This document shows, in pieces, positions 28,721 to 40,398 of a DNA stretch of 64,000 bases (the first letter of the stretch is position 1; each line of letters begins with the position of its first letter). The stretch spans positions 1 to 64,000 of the forward strand of contig CACIST010000002.1 in NCBI GenBank assembly GCA_902589395.1, read 5' to 3'. Made by a program: the position numbers and the translations under genes. Origin of the DNA: an uncultured Pelagibacteraceae bacterium (GTDB taxonomy: Bacteria; Pseudomonadota; Alphaproteobacteria; Pelagibacterales; Pelagibacteraceae). The notes under the pieces were generated by a model that was given only the letters and a program-made list of their open reading frames with translations, searched no databases and was not told the origin of the DNA.

Positions 28721-29368
28721 ATGTTCCTTACTATCAAAAATATTCCTAAAGTCTCATGGAGTTCTCAAGAGACTTTTAATCTAAAGCCAAAATTATCAAC
28801 ATTATTCTTTCTTTGTTTTGGCCTTATATTATTTGGTTTTGGCGAAGCATTAGTCGTTATTTCATTTATTGGGAATTCTCCATGGACTGTAATGGCACAA
28901 GGAATTTCAATTAATTCAGGATTATCCATTGGAATTGTCACTTTTATAGTGAGTGTTGTTGTTTTATGTTCATGGTTTTTCTTAAAACAAAAACCTGGTC
29001 TTGGTACCATATTCAATATTGTTATAATTGCAGCAATGTTAGATATTACAATTGCATTAATATCAACCCCTGAAACTTACATTATGAAATTATTAATGGC
29101 TGCAGTTGGTGTAATGATAGTCGGGGTAGGTAGCGGTATATATTTAATTGCCAATTTAGGTCCAGGACCTAGGGATGGTTTAATGACTGGTTTACAAAAA
29201 AAAACTAATTTACCGATTGCTTCTGTGAGAGCCTTTATAGAAATTTCTGTAGCTTCAGTTGGGTGGTACTTGGGTGGAACAATTGGTGTTGGAACTTTGA
29301 TGTTTGCTTTTGGAATTGGTCCTTGTATTGCTTTTAGTTTGTATATTATTGATAAAATAATGAACTAA
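28721..29368 (+). CDS. YczE/YitT-like integral membrane protein
   Basis: GFGEALVVISFIGNSPWTVMAQGIS...LIANLGPGPRDGLMTGL. Confidence 0.75.
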   Translation: MFLTIKNIPKVSWSSQETFNLKPKLSTLFFLCFGLILFGFGEALVVISFIGNSPWTVMAQGISINSGLSIGIVTFIVSVVVLCSWFFLKQKPGLGTIFNIVIIAAMLDITIALISTPETYIMKLLMAAVGVMIVGVGSGIYLIANLGPGPRDGLMTGLQKKTNLPIASVRAFIEISVASVGWYLGGTIGVGTLMFAFGIGPCIAFSLYIIDKIMN

Positions 29369-31191
29369 GTAGCAGTATTTTGTTTTTCGCTTCTTTTTCT
29401 TTCGTTTGGGTCCAGAATCGCTTTTCTGAGTCTACAAGATTTAGGTGTAATTTCTAACGCTTCATCAGTATTAAGTATACTTAACTGTTCTGCAATCGAC
29501 ATTTGTCTTACAGGTGTAAGAACAATATTTTCATCAGTACCTTGTGTTCTCATATTTGTAAGTTTTTTTCCTTTCATAACATTAATTATCATATCACCTG
29601 GTTTAGGAGCTAAACCAACAATCATTCCTGTATAAACCGGATCATTGTGAGTGACAAACATTTCTCCTCTAGCCTGTAAATTAAAAATTGAAAATGCAAC
29701 AGCTTTACCCTGGTCCATAGAAATTAAAGCACCATTTCTTCTACCCTCCATGTCTCCCTCAAAATCTCCGTAAGATTGAAAAATTCTGTTAATAACACCT
29801 GTTCCTTTTGTTAAAGTTAAAAATCTACTTGTGTATCCCATTAAACCTCTTGTTGGCGCATGAAAAATTAGTCTTTTTTTATTCTTTCCAGTATCTTTTA
29901 ATTCAATTAATTTACCCTTTCTTCTATTCATAGAGTCAATAATTCTTGATGAATATTCTTCATCTAAATCCATAGTAATTTCTTCAATGGGTTCTAACTT
30001 TTTTGAATTTTCGTCAGTTTTAAATAAAACTTTAGGAGGGCTTACAGTCATCTCAAAACCCTCACGTCTCATTTGTGTAAGTAATATTTCGAGCATTAAT
30101 TCTCCTCTTCCACTTATCTCAAATGCATCTTTATTTGCGTTTTCTGAGAATGAAATTCCAACATTGTTTTGAGCTTCTAAAATTAGACGATCTCTAATCT
30201 GGGTACTTGTTAATTTTTTACCCTCAGTTCCTGCTAATGGTGAGCTATTTACTGTTATTTTTATCGACATTGTAGGTGGATCGATTGGTGTTGCCTCAAT
30301 TGGTTCATTTACCTCTAAATCACAAATAGTATCTGCTACATTTGCTTTTTCTAATCCAGCTATAACTACGATATCTCCAGCTTCTCCAACTTCAATGGGC
30401 ACTTTTTTTGTACCCTCATATCTAAAGATCTTTGTAAGTCTACCTTCATCTACTTTTTCACCTTTTAAATTTATTGCTTTAATTTGTTGATTTGCTTTTG
30501 CCGTCCCTTGTGAAATTCTTCCTACTAAGCTTCTGCCCAAAAAGTTATCAGCATAAAGCAGCGTCGATAGCATTGCAAATGGTTTTGATCTATCAAATTG
30601 AGAGGGTTTTACATGATCCAAAACTAAATCTAATAACGGATTAAGATTTTCTCTTGGTCCGTCAATATCTTTAGATGCCCAACCAGACCTTCCACTTGCG
30701 TATAATACTGGAAAATCTAATTGCTCTTCATTAGCATCCAAACTAACAAATAAATCAAACGTCTCATTTAAAACTTCATCAGCTCTTTGATCACTTTTGT
30801 CTAATTTATTTATTACTACAATTGGTTTTAATCCCTGTTTTAATGCTTTGCTTAATACAAATTTTGTTTGAGGCATGACGCCTTCTGCAGAGTCTACTAA
30901 CAATAATGCGCCATCTGCTAAACTTAAAACTCTTTCAACCTCTGCTGCAAAATCTCTGTGACCAGGAGTATCAATAATATTTATTCTAGTATCTTTCCAA
31001 TTAATTGAAGTAGGCTTAGCAAGAATTGTAATTCCTCTCTCTTTTTCCAGCTCTCCAGAATCCATTAATCTTTCATCAACTACTTCGTTGTCTCTAAAAG
31101 AACCACTTTGTTTCATCAAATTATCAATCAGTGTTGTTTTTCCATGATCAACGTGAGCAATGATAGTGATGTTTCGAATATTATTATTCAT
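29365..31191 (-). CDS. typA: Ribosome-associated translational GTPase TypA/BipA
   Basis: NITIIAHVDHGKTTLIDNLMKQSG, DTPGHRDFAAEVERVL, NKLDKSDQR; 608 aa. Confidence 0.96.
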   Translation of the reverse strand: MNNNIRNITIIAHVDHGKTTLIDNLMKQSGSFRDNEVVDERLMDSGELEKERGITILAKPTSINWKDTRINIIDTPGHRDFAAEVERVLSLADGALLLVDSAEGVMPQTKFVLSKALKQGLKPIVVINKLDKSDQRADEVLNETFDLFVSLDANEEQLDFPVLYASGRSGWASKDIDGPRENLNPLLDLVLDHVKPSQFDRSKPFAMLSTLLYADNFLGRSLVGRISQGTAKANQQIKAINLKGEKVDEGRLTKIFRYEGTKKVPIEVGEAGDIVVIAGLEKANVADTICDLEVNEPIEATPIDPPTMSIKITVNSSPLAGTEGKKLTSTQIRDRLILEAQNNVGISFSENANKDAFEISGRGELMLEILLTQMRREGFEMTVSPPKVLFKTDENSKKLEPIEEITMDLDEEYSSRIIDSMNRRKGKLIELKDTGKNKKRLIFHAPTRGLMGYTSRFLTLTKGTGVINRIFQSYGDFEGDMEGRRNGALISMDQGKAVAFSIFNLQARGEMFVTHNDPVYTGMIVGLAPKPGDMIINVMKGKKLTNMRTQGTDENIVLTPVRQMSIAEQLSILNTDEALEITPKSCRLRKAILDPNERKRSEKQNTAT

Positions 31192-31230
31192 GGTTGAGGT
31201 TCTTATACATTTATACTTTTAATTGAAAAC

Positions 31231-31266
31231 AAAAAAAAAGGGCAGAATAATCTGCCCTTTTTAAAT
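31231..31266. terminator. Rho-independent terminator for groESL
   Basis: aaaaaaaaaGGGCAGA-ataa-TCTGCCCttttta, between groEL 3' end and typA 5' end (both minus strand). Symmetric A/T tracts. Confidence 0.85.
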
Positions 31267-31286
31267 TTTTAGTTAGACTTTTTGGG

Positions 31287-32957
<1,671 letters not shown>

Positions 32958-32966
32958 TTATTAATT

Positions 32967-33260
32967 TTATTTAGAAGTAGAGATACCCATAATGTCAGAC
33001 TCTTTCATTATGCTGTATTCTTTACCATCAATTTTTACTTCAGTTCCTGACCATTTTCCAAAAAGAACTTTGTCACCAACTTTAACATCCATCGGTATAA
33101 TTTTTCCATCCTCAGTTTTCGATCCACCACCAACAGCAACTATTTTGCCTTCTTGTGGTTTCTCTTGTGCAGAATCAGGGATGATAATTCCACCAGCAGT
33201 CTTTTCGCTGCTGTCTAAAACTTCGATTAAAACTCTATCATGTAACGGTTTAAACTTCAT
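32967..33260 (-). CDS. groS: Co-chaperonin GroES
   Basis: [44 protein letters not shown]. Confidence 0.98.
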   Translation of the reverse strand: MKFKPLHDRVLIEVLDSSEKTAGGIIIPDSAQEKPQEGKIVAVGGGSKTEDGKIIPMDVKVGDKVLFGKWSGTEVKIDGKEYSIMKESDIMGISTSK

Positions 33261-33286
33261 ATTTACTCCTTTAAATTAGAGTTCAT

Positions 33287-33313
33287 ATAGATGCATGTGA
33301 CTATTATTTCAAG
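33287..33313 (-). promoter_or_regulatory. Candidate sigma32 (RpoH)-type promoter upstream of groES
   Basis: Minus strand reads CTTGAAA-(~13 nt)-gCATCTAT. No CIRCE-type inverted repeat (TTAGCACTC-N9-GAGTGCTAA) seen. Confidence 0.5.
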
Positions 33314-33380
33314 ATCTGACCTCAAATATATAGATGAGAAAAATCAGGAATTTATTAGATTTTTAAGCTATATCTGAAAT

Positions 33381-34196
33381 ATGAGTAAAAATTTAGATAA
33401 ATTAGGGTTAAAATCAATATTTAGTGAATATGACTTATTTTTCATTGATATCTGGGGAGTAGTCCATAACGGAATAAAGCTATATGAGAATGCTATAAAA
33501 GTTTTAGATGAATTATCTAATAATGAAAAAAAATTCATATTATTGACAAATGCTCCAAGACCTAACCTAACAGTTGTTAATACTTTAAAAAAAATGGGGT
33601 TAAATAATTTTTCTGACACAGTTTTTACATCTGGAGAAGCATCCAAAAGATATCTTTTAGAAAATTTCAATAATAAAAAATTTTTTCACTTAGGACCACC
33701 AAGAGATTTTGATTTATTTAAAACCTTTGAAGATAATAAAGTGCTTAATATAGATGACTCGGATTATTTACTATGTTCAGGTCTTTTTGAAGAACATGAA
33801 GATGACCTAGGGTATTACAAAAATCTTTTATCAAAACATATTACTAAAAAAATGATATGCACTAATCCTGACTTAATAGTTGATCGAGGGGATAAAAGAG
33901 AATATTGCGCAGGATCTATTGCAAAATCATTTGAAGAAATTGATGGTGATGTGATTTACTTTGGAAAACCGTATCCACCTGTTTATGAAATCGCGGCAGA
34001 TGTAAATGACAAAAAAATATTATGTATTGGTGATAATTTAAATACAGATATAAAGGGTGCTAACATACAAAATTTTGACTCATTACTTATTACAGGTGGT
34101 ATACATAGACAAGAAATTTCAAAATTATCAATTGAAAATGTACTACAAAATTATGAAGCAAAAATTGACTATTTTCAGAAAGAATTAAAATGGTAA
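33381..34196 (+). CDS. HAD-superfamily hydrolase, TIGR01459-like
   Basis: FIDIWGVVHNGIKLYENAIKVL, LLTNAPRP, CIGDNLNTDIKGANIQNFDSLLITGG. Confidence 0.9.
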   Translation: MSKNLDKLGLKSIFSEYDLFFIDIWGVVHNGIKLYENAIKVLDELSNNEKKFILLTNAPRPNLTVVNTLKKMGLNNFSDTVFTSGEASKRYLLENFNNKKFFHLGPPRDFDLFKTFEDNKVLNIDDSDYLLCSGLFEEHEDDLGYYKNLLSKHITKKMICTNPDLIVDRGDKREYCAGSIAKSFEEIDGDVIYFGKPYPPVYEIAADVNDKKILCIGDNLNTDIKGANIQNFDSLLITGGIHRQEISKLSIENVLQNYEAKIDYFQKELKW

Positions 34197-35119
34197 AAAA
34201 ATTGAAGATTTTTAATAATTTTAATATTCCAAATAAATTTAAAAAATCAATTATCTTAATCGGTAATTTTGATGGGTTACACTCAGGGCATCAAAAATTA
34301 TTTCAGTTAGCTAAAAAATATAAAACAAAATATATATCTAAAGTAGGCGTAGTTACTTTTGATCCTATTCCAAAAATGTTTTTTAATACAAAGATTAAAA
34401 ATTATAGAATATCAAATTTTAATCAAAAAGTTATTTATTTAAAAAAATTTGGTGTTGATTTTGTAATTAATAAAAAATTTGACAAAAAATTTTCCAAAAT
34501 TACTTACTATAAATTCATAAAAGATATTTTATCCAGAAAACTTAGATCAAAGTTCATATTTGTTAGCAATAACTTTAGATTTGGCCACAAAAGAGAAGGA
34601 GATGTAGCACAGCTTAAAAAATATGAGAATGATTTTGGTTATAATTTAATAAATCCGACACCTTTGATGAAAAATAAAAAAATAATTTCATCAACAATAA
34701 TTAGAAAGCTGCTTGAAGAGGGGAAGCTATCTAAAGCAAATACTTTTTTAAAAAGAAACTGGGAAATTGAGGGAAAAGTTCAAAGAGGTAGAATGATGGG
34801 TCAAAAAATTGGATTTCCAACTTGTAATATCGATATTAGAAATTATGTCATAGCAAAACCTGGTGTTTATGCTGTAAAAACAAGAATTAATGACAGAAGA
34901 AAATTCTATAAAGGAATTGCTAATTTAGGTTATAGACCCACATTTAATCAAAAAAAAATACTTTTAGAGGTAAATATTTTTAATTTTTCAGGAAATCTTT
35001 ATAATAAAAAATTATCTGTAGAATTTTTAAAATTTATAAGAGGAGAAAAAAAATTCAAAGGTATCAGTGAGTTAAAAAATCAAATTAAAAAAGATATTTT
35101 AAAAGCTAAAAAAACATAA
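34190..35119 (+). CDS. ribF: Bifunctional riboflavin kinase/FAD synthetase
   Basis: IGNFDGLHSGHQKLFQLA, SSTIIRKLLEEGKLSKAN, GRMMGQKIGFPTCNID. Confidence 0.93.
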   Translation: MVKKLKIFNNFNIPNKFKKSIILIGNFDGLHSGHQKLFQLAKKYKTKYISKVGVVTFDPIPKMFFNTKIKNYRISNFNQKVIYLKKFGVDFVINKKFDKKFSKITYYKFIKDILSRKLRSKFIFVSNNFRFGHKREGDVAQLKKYENDFGYNLINPTPLMKNKKIISSTIIRKLLEEGKLSKANTFLKRNWEIEGKVQRGRMMGQKIGFPTCNIDIRNYVIAKPGVYAVKTRINDRRKFYKGIANLGYRPTFNQKKILLEVNIFNFSGNLYNKKLSVEFLKFIRGEKKFKGISELKNQIKKDILKAKKT

Positions 35120-37860
35120 TGAGCAAGGAACATTTAAACTTACCTAAAACTGCTTTTTCTATGAAAGCAAATTTACCAAATAAAGAACCAGAATATTTAA
35201 AATTTTGGGAAAAGATTAATCTATATAAAAAACTAAGATCTCAAAGTAAAGGCAAGGAAAAATTTGTCTTACACGATGGACCTCCATATGCAAATGGAAA
35301 TATTCATATGGGCACTGCATTAAATAAAATTCTGAAAGATATAATAATTAAATTTCACCAAATGGATGGTAAGGACTCAGTTTATGTACCTGGATGGGAT
35401 TGTCATGGATTACCAATTGAATGGAAAATTGAGGAACAATACAAAAAAAATAAAAAAAATAAAAATGATATACCTATTATTGAGTTCAGAAAAGAATGTA
35501 GAGATTTTGCCAGTAAATGGATTAATATTCATAAAGATCAATTTAAAAGATTAGGAGTAATTGGAGATTGGGAAAACTATTACTCAACTATGAGTTTTGA
35601 TGCAGAAGCCCAAATTGTAAGAGAACTTGGAAAATTTTTAAAAGAGGGTAGTTTGTACAAGGGTTACAAGCCTGTTTTATGGTCAACAGTTGAAAAAACA
35701 GCTTTAGCAGATGCAGAAGTTGAATATCAAGATCATGTATCTGATACGATCTATGCAGCCTTTCCAGTTAAAAAATCTAATATTAATGAATTAATTGGTT
35801 CGAACGTTGTTATTTGGACAACAACTCCATGGACGATACCAGCTAACAAGGCATTAGCATATAATCAAAGTTTGGATTATGTTTTATGTGAGATAGATAA
35901 CAAAGATATTTTAGAAAATGAAAAAATAGTTATTGCAAAAGAACTATTGGCTTCTGTTGCAAAAGATACTGATTACAAAATCAAGATATTAAAAAAATTT
36001 AAAGGAAAAGAATTTGATGGAACTATTTGTAGCCACCCATTTCATAAAATTGGATATGACTATGATGTTCCAATGCTCGAGGCAAGGTTTGTAACAACTG
36101 AACAAGGAACTGGAATTGTTCATTGTGCACCAAGCCATGGACCTGATGATTTTAATTTGTGTATTAATAATGGAATAAAAGCAATTGAAACAGTTGATGA
36201 TGATGGAAGGTACACGAAACACATACCAATATTTGAAGGAACCCACATTTTCAAAGCAAACGATATTGTTATTGAAAAGCTTAAAGAACTAAAAAGTCTT
36301 TTAAACAACGGCAAACTAACACATTCTTACCCACATTCTTGGAGATCAAAGGCTCCCTTAGTTCATAGAGCAACACCTCAATGGTTTATTTCAATGGAAA
36401 GTCATAAACTAAGAGACAAAGCACTTAAAGCAATTAATGACACCACTTTTTATCCCAGTAAAGGAAAAGAGAGAATTAAAGCAATGATCGAGACTAGACC
36501 AGATTGGTGTGTTTCTAGACAGAGGGTATGGGGAGTTCCACTTCCAATATTTATCTCAAAAAAAAACGGAGAAATTCTTATCGACGAAGAAGTGTTTGAG
36601 AATATTGCTAAAATTTATGAAAAAGAAGGCTCTGACTGCTGGTTTGAAGATAATTTTCAGAGACTGCTTGGAAATAAATATAAAGCAGAAGATTTTGATA
36701 AGACTAGTGATATTGTAGAAGTATGGTTTGATAGCGGATCAACACATTCTTTTGTTTTAGAAAAGAGAGAAGATTTAAAATGGCCTGCATCAATGTATCT
36801 AGAGGGTTCAGATCAACATAGAGGATGGTTTCACTCTTCACTGTTAGAGTCTTGTGGAACAAGAGGTAGAGCGCCGTTTGAAAGTATTTTATCCCATGGG
36901 TTTGTAGTCGATGGAAAAGGACTAAAAATGTCTAAATCAACTGGAAATGTAATTGCTCCAGAAGATATTTTAAAAAAATATGGTGCTGATATACTTAGAA
37001 TTTGGGTAGCCTCATCAAATTATGCTGAGGACCTAAGAATAGATTATTCAATTTTAGACCAACATTCTGAGTCTTACAGAAAAATTAGAAATACTTTCAG
37101 ATATCTTTTAGGAAATATACAAGATGAATATTCAAAAGTAAACTTTGAAAAAATTGATCTAAATAATATTCCTGAATTAGAAAAGTATATGCTGCATAGA
37201 TTGTATATGATCGATAAAGGTTTTAATGAATATTTTAAGTCCTATAATTTTCATAATTTATATAAAGAGTTATTAAATTTTTGTACAGTAGAACTCTCAG
37301 CATTTTATTTTGATATTAGAAAAGATCTTCTTTATTGTGATCCAAAAGACTCCAAGAAACGATCTGATTGTATTTTGATACTAAAAGTAATTTTAGAATG
37401 TTTATTAAAATGGTTTGCGCCAATCTTATCATTTACCACTGAAGAAATTTATCATTTAATTCATAAGGAAGACAATAATGGAAGTATACATTTACAAAAA
37501 TTTGTTAAAATTCCAAATCAATGGAAAAATGAGGAATTAAATAGTAAATGGGATAAACTTAAAGTAATCAGAGACGAAGCAAACATTAGTATTGAAAGTA
37601 AAAGGGCTGATAAAATTATTGGTTCAAGTTTAGAGGCAAATATTGAGATAAAAATTAAAGATAAAGACATGTATAGTTTGGCTCAGAATCATGATTTTTC
37701 AGAAATTTGCATAACATCCTCTGCTTCAATATCGAATGATAGCAATTTAGAAAAAGAAATTGAGATCACTAGTTCAAAAGCCGTTGGTAATAAGTGCCCA
37801 GTTTGTTGGAAAATAAGAGAAAATATTTGTGAAAGAGATGGTAACTGTCATCTTTCATGA
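35119..37860 (+). CDS. ileS: Isoleucyl-tRNA synthetase
   Basis: DGPPYANGNIHMGTALNKILKD (HIGH-class), KMSKSTGNVIAPEDI (KMSKS), C-terminal Cys cluster CPVCWKIRENICERDGNC. Confidence 0.97.
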   Translation: MSKEHLNLPKTAFSMKANLPNKEPEYLKFWEKINLYKKLRSQSKGKEKFVLHDGPPYANGNIHMGTALNKILKDIIIKFHQMDGKDSVYVPGWDCHGLPIEWKIEEQYKKNKKNKNDIPIIEFRKECRDFASKWINIHKDQFKRLGVIGDWENYYSTMSFDAEAQIVRELGKFLKEGSLYKGYKPVLWSTVEKTALADAEVEYQDHVSDTIYAAFPVKKSNINELIGSNVVIWTTTPWTIPANKALAYNQSLDYVLCEIDNKDILENEKIVIAKELLASVAKDTDYKIKILKKFKGKEFDGTICSHPFHKIGYDYDVPMLEARFVTTEQGTGIVHCAPSHGPDDFNLCINNGIKAIETVDDDGRYTKHIPIFEGTHIFKANDIVIEKLKELKSLLNNGKLTHSYPHSWRSKAPLVHRATPQWFISMESHKLRDKALKAINDTTFYPSKGKERIKAMIETRPDWCVSRQRVWGVPLPIFISKKNGEILIDEEVFENIAKIYEKEGSDCWFEDNFQRLLGNKYKAEDFDKTSDIVEVWFDSGSTHSFVLEKREDLKWPASMYLEGSDQHRGWFHSSLLESCGTRGRAPFESILSHGFVVDGKGLKMSKSTGNVIAPEDILKKYGADILRIWVASSNYAEDLRIDYSILDQHSESYRKIRNTFRYLLGNIQDEYSKVNFEKIDLNNIPELEKYMLHRLYMIDKGFNEYFKSYNFHNLYKELLNFCTVELSAFYFDIRKDLLYCDPKDSKKRSDCILILKVILECLLKWFAPILSFTTEEIYHLIHKEDNNGSIHLQKFVKIPNQWKNEELNSKWDKLKVIRDEANISIESKRADKIIGSSLEANIEIKIKDKDMYSLAQNHDFSEICITSSASISNDSNLEKEIEITSSKAVGNKCPVCWKIRENICERDGNCHLS

Positions 37861-38348
37861 AAAGTGAGAATATAAAAAAGATAGTAATAAGTATTTTAAT
37901 TTTATTATCCATTTTCTTTTTAGACAGAATATCAAAAATACTTATTCTAAATATACTAGAGGAAACCGGACGAGTAGATATTTATATAAACTCATTTTTA
38001 AATTTTTATTTGGTTTGGAATAAAGGAATAGGTTTTGGCTTATTATCCTCCGACCAGGATCTTTTTTACAATGTAGTTACCACTTTAATTATTCTAATTA
38101 ATTTTGTTATAATTTATCTGTTATTTAAGGAAAAAGGACTAAAGTATTATTTTTTAATTATTATTTTAGGAGGCTCATTAGGTAATCTATTTGATAGAAT
38201 ATATTATAGAGCTGTTCCAGACTTTTTTGACCTAAATTATAATGGATATCATTGGTTTATATTCAATGTAGCTGATATATTTATAACAATTGGAATTATT
38301 TTCCTTATTCTAGCTGAATTAATAAGTTATAAAAAAGTAAATGAATAA
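37857..38348 (+). CDS. lspA: Signal peptidase II
   Basis: FLDRISKILIL, VWNKGIGFGLL, GGSLGNLFDRIYYRAVPDFFDL, FNVADIFITIG. Confidence 0.95.
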   Translation: MKSENIKKIVISILILLSIFFLDRISKILILNILEETGRVDIYINSFLNFYLVWNKGIGFGLLSSDQDLFYNVVTTLIILINFVIIYLLFKEKGLKYYFLIIILGGSLGNLFDRIYYRAVPDFFDLNYNGYHWFIFNVADIFITIGIIFLILAELISYKKVNE

Positions 38349-38664
38349 AATCTTAAAAATTTCCAGGTTATTATTCTTCTTAATTTTTTTATATTCGTGT
38401 GGTGTGGGAGAAGCTTTGCAGGGTAAAAAAAGATCAGATCAAGGTGATGAATTTTTAATTGATAAAAAAAATCCATTAGTCATGCCCCCAGATTTTGACA
38501 AATTACCAAAACCAGGTGAAGCAAGTATAAAATCTACTAAAGATATTGAAAGTGATCAATCAAACATAGAAAATTTACTTAAGAAAAGTAAAATTGAAGA
38601 TGATACTTCATCTTCAGAACAATCTACATCTATTGAAAGTTCAATATTAAAAAAAATTAAGTGA
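38341..38664 (+). CDS. Small lipoprotein, DUF3035-like
   Basis: Lipobox FLYSCGVG; DEFLIDKKNPLVMPPDFDKLPKPGE. Confidence 0.75.
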   Translation: MNKILKISRLLFFLIFLYSCGVGEALQGKKRSDQGDEFLIDKKNPLVMPPDFDKLPKPGEASIKSTKDIESDQSNIENLLKKSKIEDDTSSSEQSTSIESSILKKIK

Positions 38665-38668
38665 ATAA

Positions 38669-39838
38669 ATGTTTTCAAAAAACATAATTTTTAAAAATTT
38701 TCAAAATAAAAAAAATATAAAAGTAAAAAATAAAATAAATAATATTTTAAAAAAAGAGTTAATTAAAAGTGATCTACTATTAAATTCATTTAAGAAAAAT
38801 TATAAATATAGCTATAAAAAAGAAATTTTAAAAAAATATAAAAACTTTGATACCATAAATCTGATTGGTATGGGTGGTTCAATATTAGGCACAGAGGCAA
38901 TATATGATTTCTTAAATTCAAAGATTAAAAAAAAAATAAATTTTTACAATAACCTTGATGGTAAAATTAATTTTAAAAATAAGAAAAAAACTTTAAATTT
39001 AATAGTATCAAAATCTGGTAACACACTTGAAACCATATCAAACTTCAACGTAATTCTTAATTCACAAAAAAAAAATAAAAATATAGTTATTACAGAGAAA
39101 AAATTTAGTTTTCTTGCTAAACTGGGTAATAAATTAAAGGCAGATATTATTGAGCATAAAAATTTTATAGGAGGAAGATATTCAGTTTTATCCGAAGTTG
39201 GAATGTTGCCTGTAGAATTGCTAGGACTAAATGAGAGAAAATTTAAAAGGCTTAATTATTTAATAAAAAATAAACATTTCCTAAATCAATTGATTTATAA
39301 CGTTAATTTCATATTTAACTGCATTTCAAAAGGGAAAAAAAATTCAGTAATCCTTAACTATGATGAAAGTTCTAATAATTTATTCAAATGGTACCAACAA
39401 CTTACTGCAGAAAGTTTAGGAAAAGATAATAAAGGTATTTTTCCTATTATTTCATCTATGCCCAAGGATAATCATAGCTTGCTTCAGCTTTATTTGGATG
39501 GACCAAAAAATAATTTTTTTACATTTTTTGGAATTATTAATGAAAAAACAAATAAATTATCAAATAAAAATTTATTTGATAAATTTTCAATTTTAAAAAA
39601 TAAAAATTTAAATCAAATTATCAAAGCACAAAGAGATGCAACTAAAACAGTTTTTAAAAGAAAAAAAATACCTTTTAGAAGTTTTGAAATATTAGATAGA
39701 AATGAAGATACTCTTGGAGAATTGTTTACTTTTTTTGTTCTAGAGACAATTTTGTTGGGGAGACTGATGAAAGTTAATCCTTTTGATCAACCTTCAGTTG
39801 AGTTAATTAAAACTGAAACGTCAAAATTACTGATTTAA
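38669..39838 (+). CDS. pgi: Glucose-6-phosphate isomerase (short, divergent)
   Basis: NLIGMGGSILGTEAIYDFL, LIVSKSGNTLETISNF, GGRYSVLSEVGMLP, PFDQPSVELIK. Confidence 0.88.
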   Translation: MFSKNIIFKNFQNKKNIKVKNKINNILKKELIKSDLLLNSFKKNYKYSYKKEILKKYKNFDTINLIGMGGSILGTEAIYDFLNSKIKKKINFYNNLDGKINFKNKKKTLNLIVSKSGNTLETISNFNVILNSQKKNKNIVITEKKFSFLAKLGNKLKADIIEHKNFIGGRYSVLSEVGMLPVELLGLNERKFKRLNYLIKNKHFLNQLIYNVNFIFNCISKGKKNSVILNYDESSNNLFKWYQQLTAESLGKDNKGIFPIISSMPKDNHSLLQLYLDGPKNNFFTFFGIINEKTNKLSNKNLFDKFSILKNKNLNQIIKAQRDATKTVFKRKKIPFRSFEILDRNEDTLGELFTFFVLETILLGRLMKVNPFDQPSVELIKTETSKLLI

Positions 39839-40398
39839 ATTAATTTACTGAATAAAATTTTAGATAAACCATAATTCTTTTCTTCTAAAACATTTAAAAA
39901 CTTGGGAATATTATCCACCGATTTTTTATTTCGATGTATAATTATTATTGTATTGATATCTGCAATCTTTAATATTTTTATTTGATCTATTAAAATATTT
40001 ATTTCTTTGTCTTTAAAAGGTGGATCTAGAAAAATTACATCAAAATTTTCATTTTTTAAATTTGATTCTTTTAAATTATATGCATTACTCTCATATACTT
40101 TAGTTTTGCTCTCTAATTTTAAGTTAAATATATTATTTTTTAAAACTTTTATCGAATTAGAATAATTCTCAAAGAAAATTACTTCTTTAGCTCCTCTAGA
40201 CAAACACTCAATTCCAAATGAACCAGTGCCAGAAAATAAATCCAACACTTTAGAGTTATTTATATTTTTAGACACTTTACTTGAATGATCTAAAATATTG
40301 AAAATCGACTCTCTCACCATATCTCTCAATGGTCTGGTAGATTTATCCAGAGGAATTAATAATTTTTTTCCTTTAAGACTTCCTCCTATAACTCTCAT
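39835..40398 (-). CDS. rsmD: 16S rRNA (guanine966-N2)-methyltransferase
   Basis: MRVIGGSLKGKKLLIP...RPLRDMVRESIFNIL, VLDLFSGTGSFGIECLSRGAKEV, FLDPPF. Confidence 0.93.
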   Translation of the reverse strand: MRVIGGSLKGKKLLIPLDKSTRPLRDMVRESIFNILDHSSKVSKNINNSKVLDLFSGTGSFGIECLSRGAKEVIFFENYSNSIKVLKNNIFNLKLESKTKVYESNAYNLKESNLKNENFDVIFLDPPFKDKEINILIDQIKILKIADINTIIIIHRNKKSVDNIPKFLNVLEEKNYGLSKILFSKLI

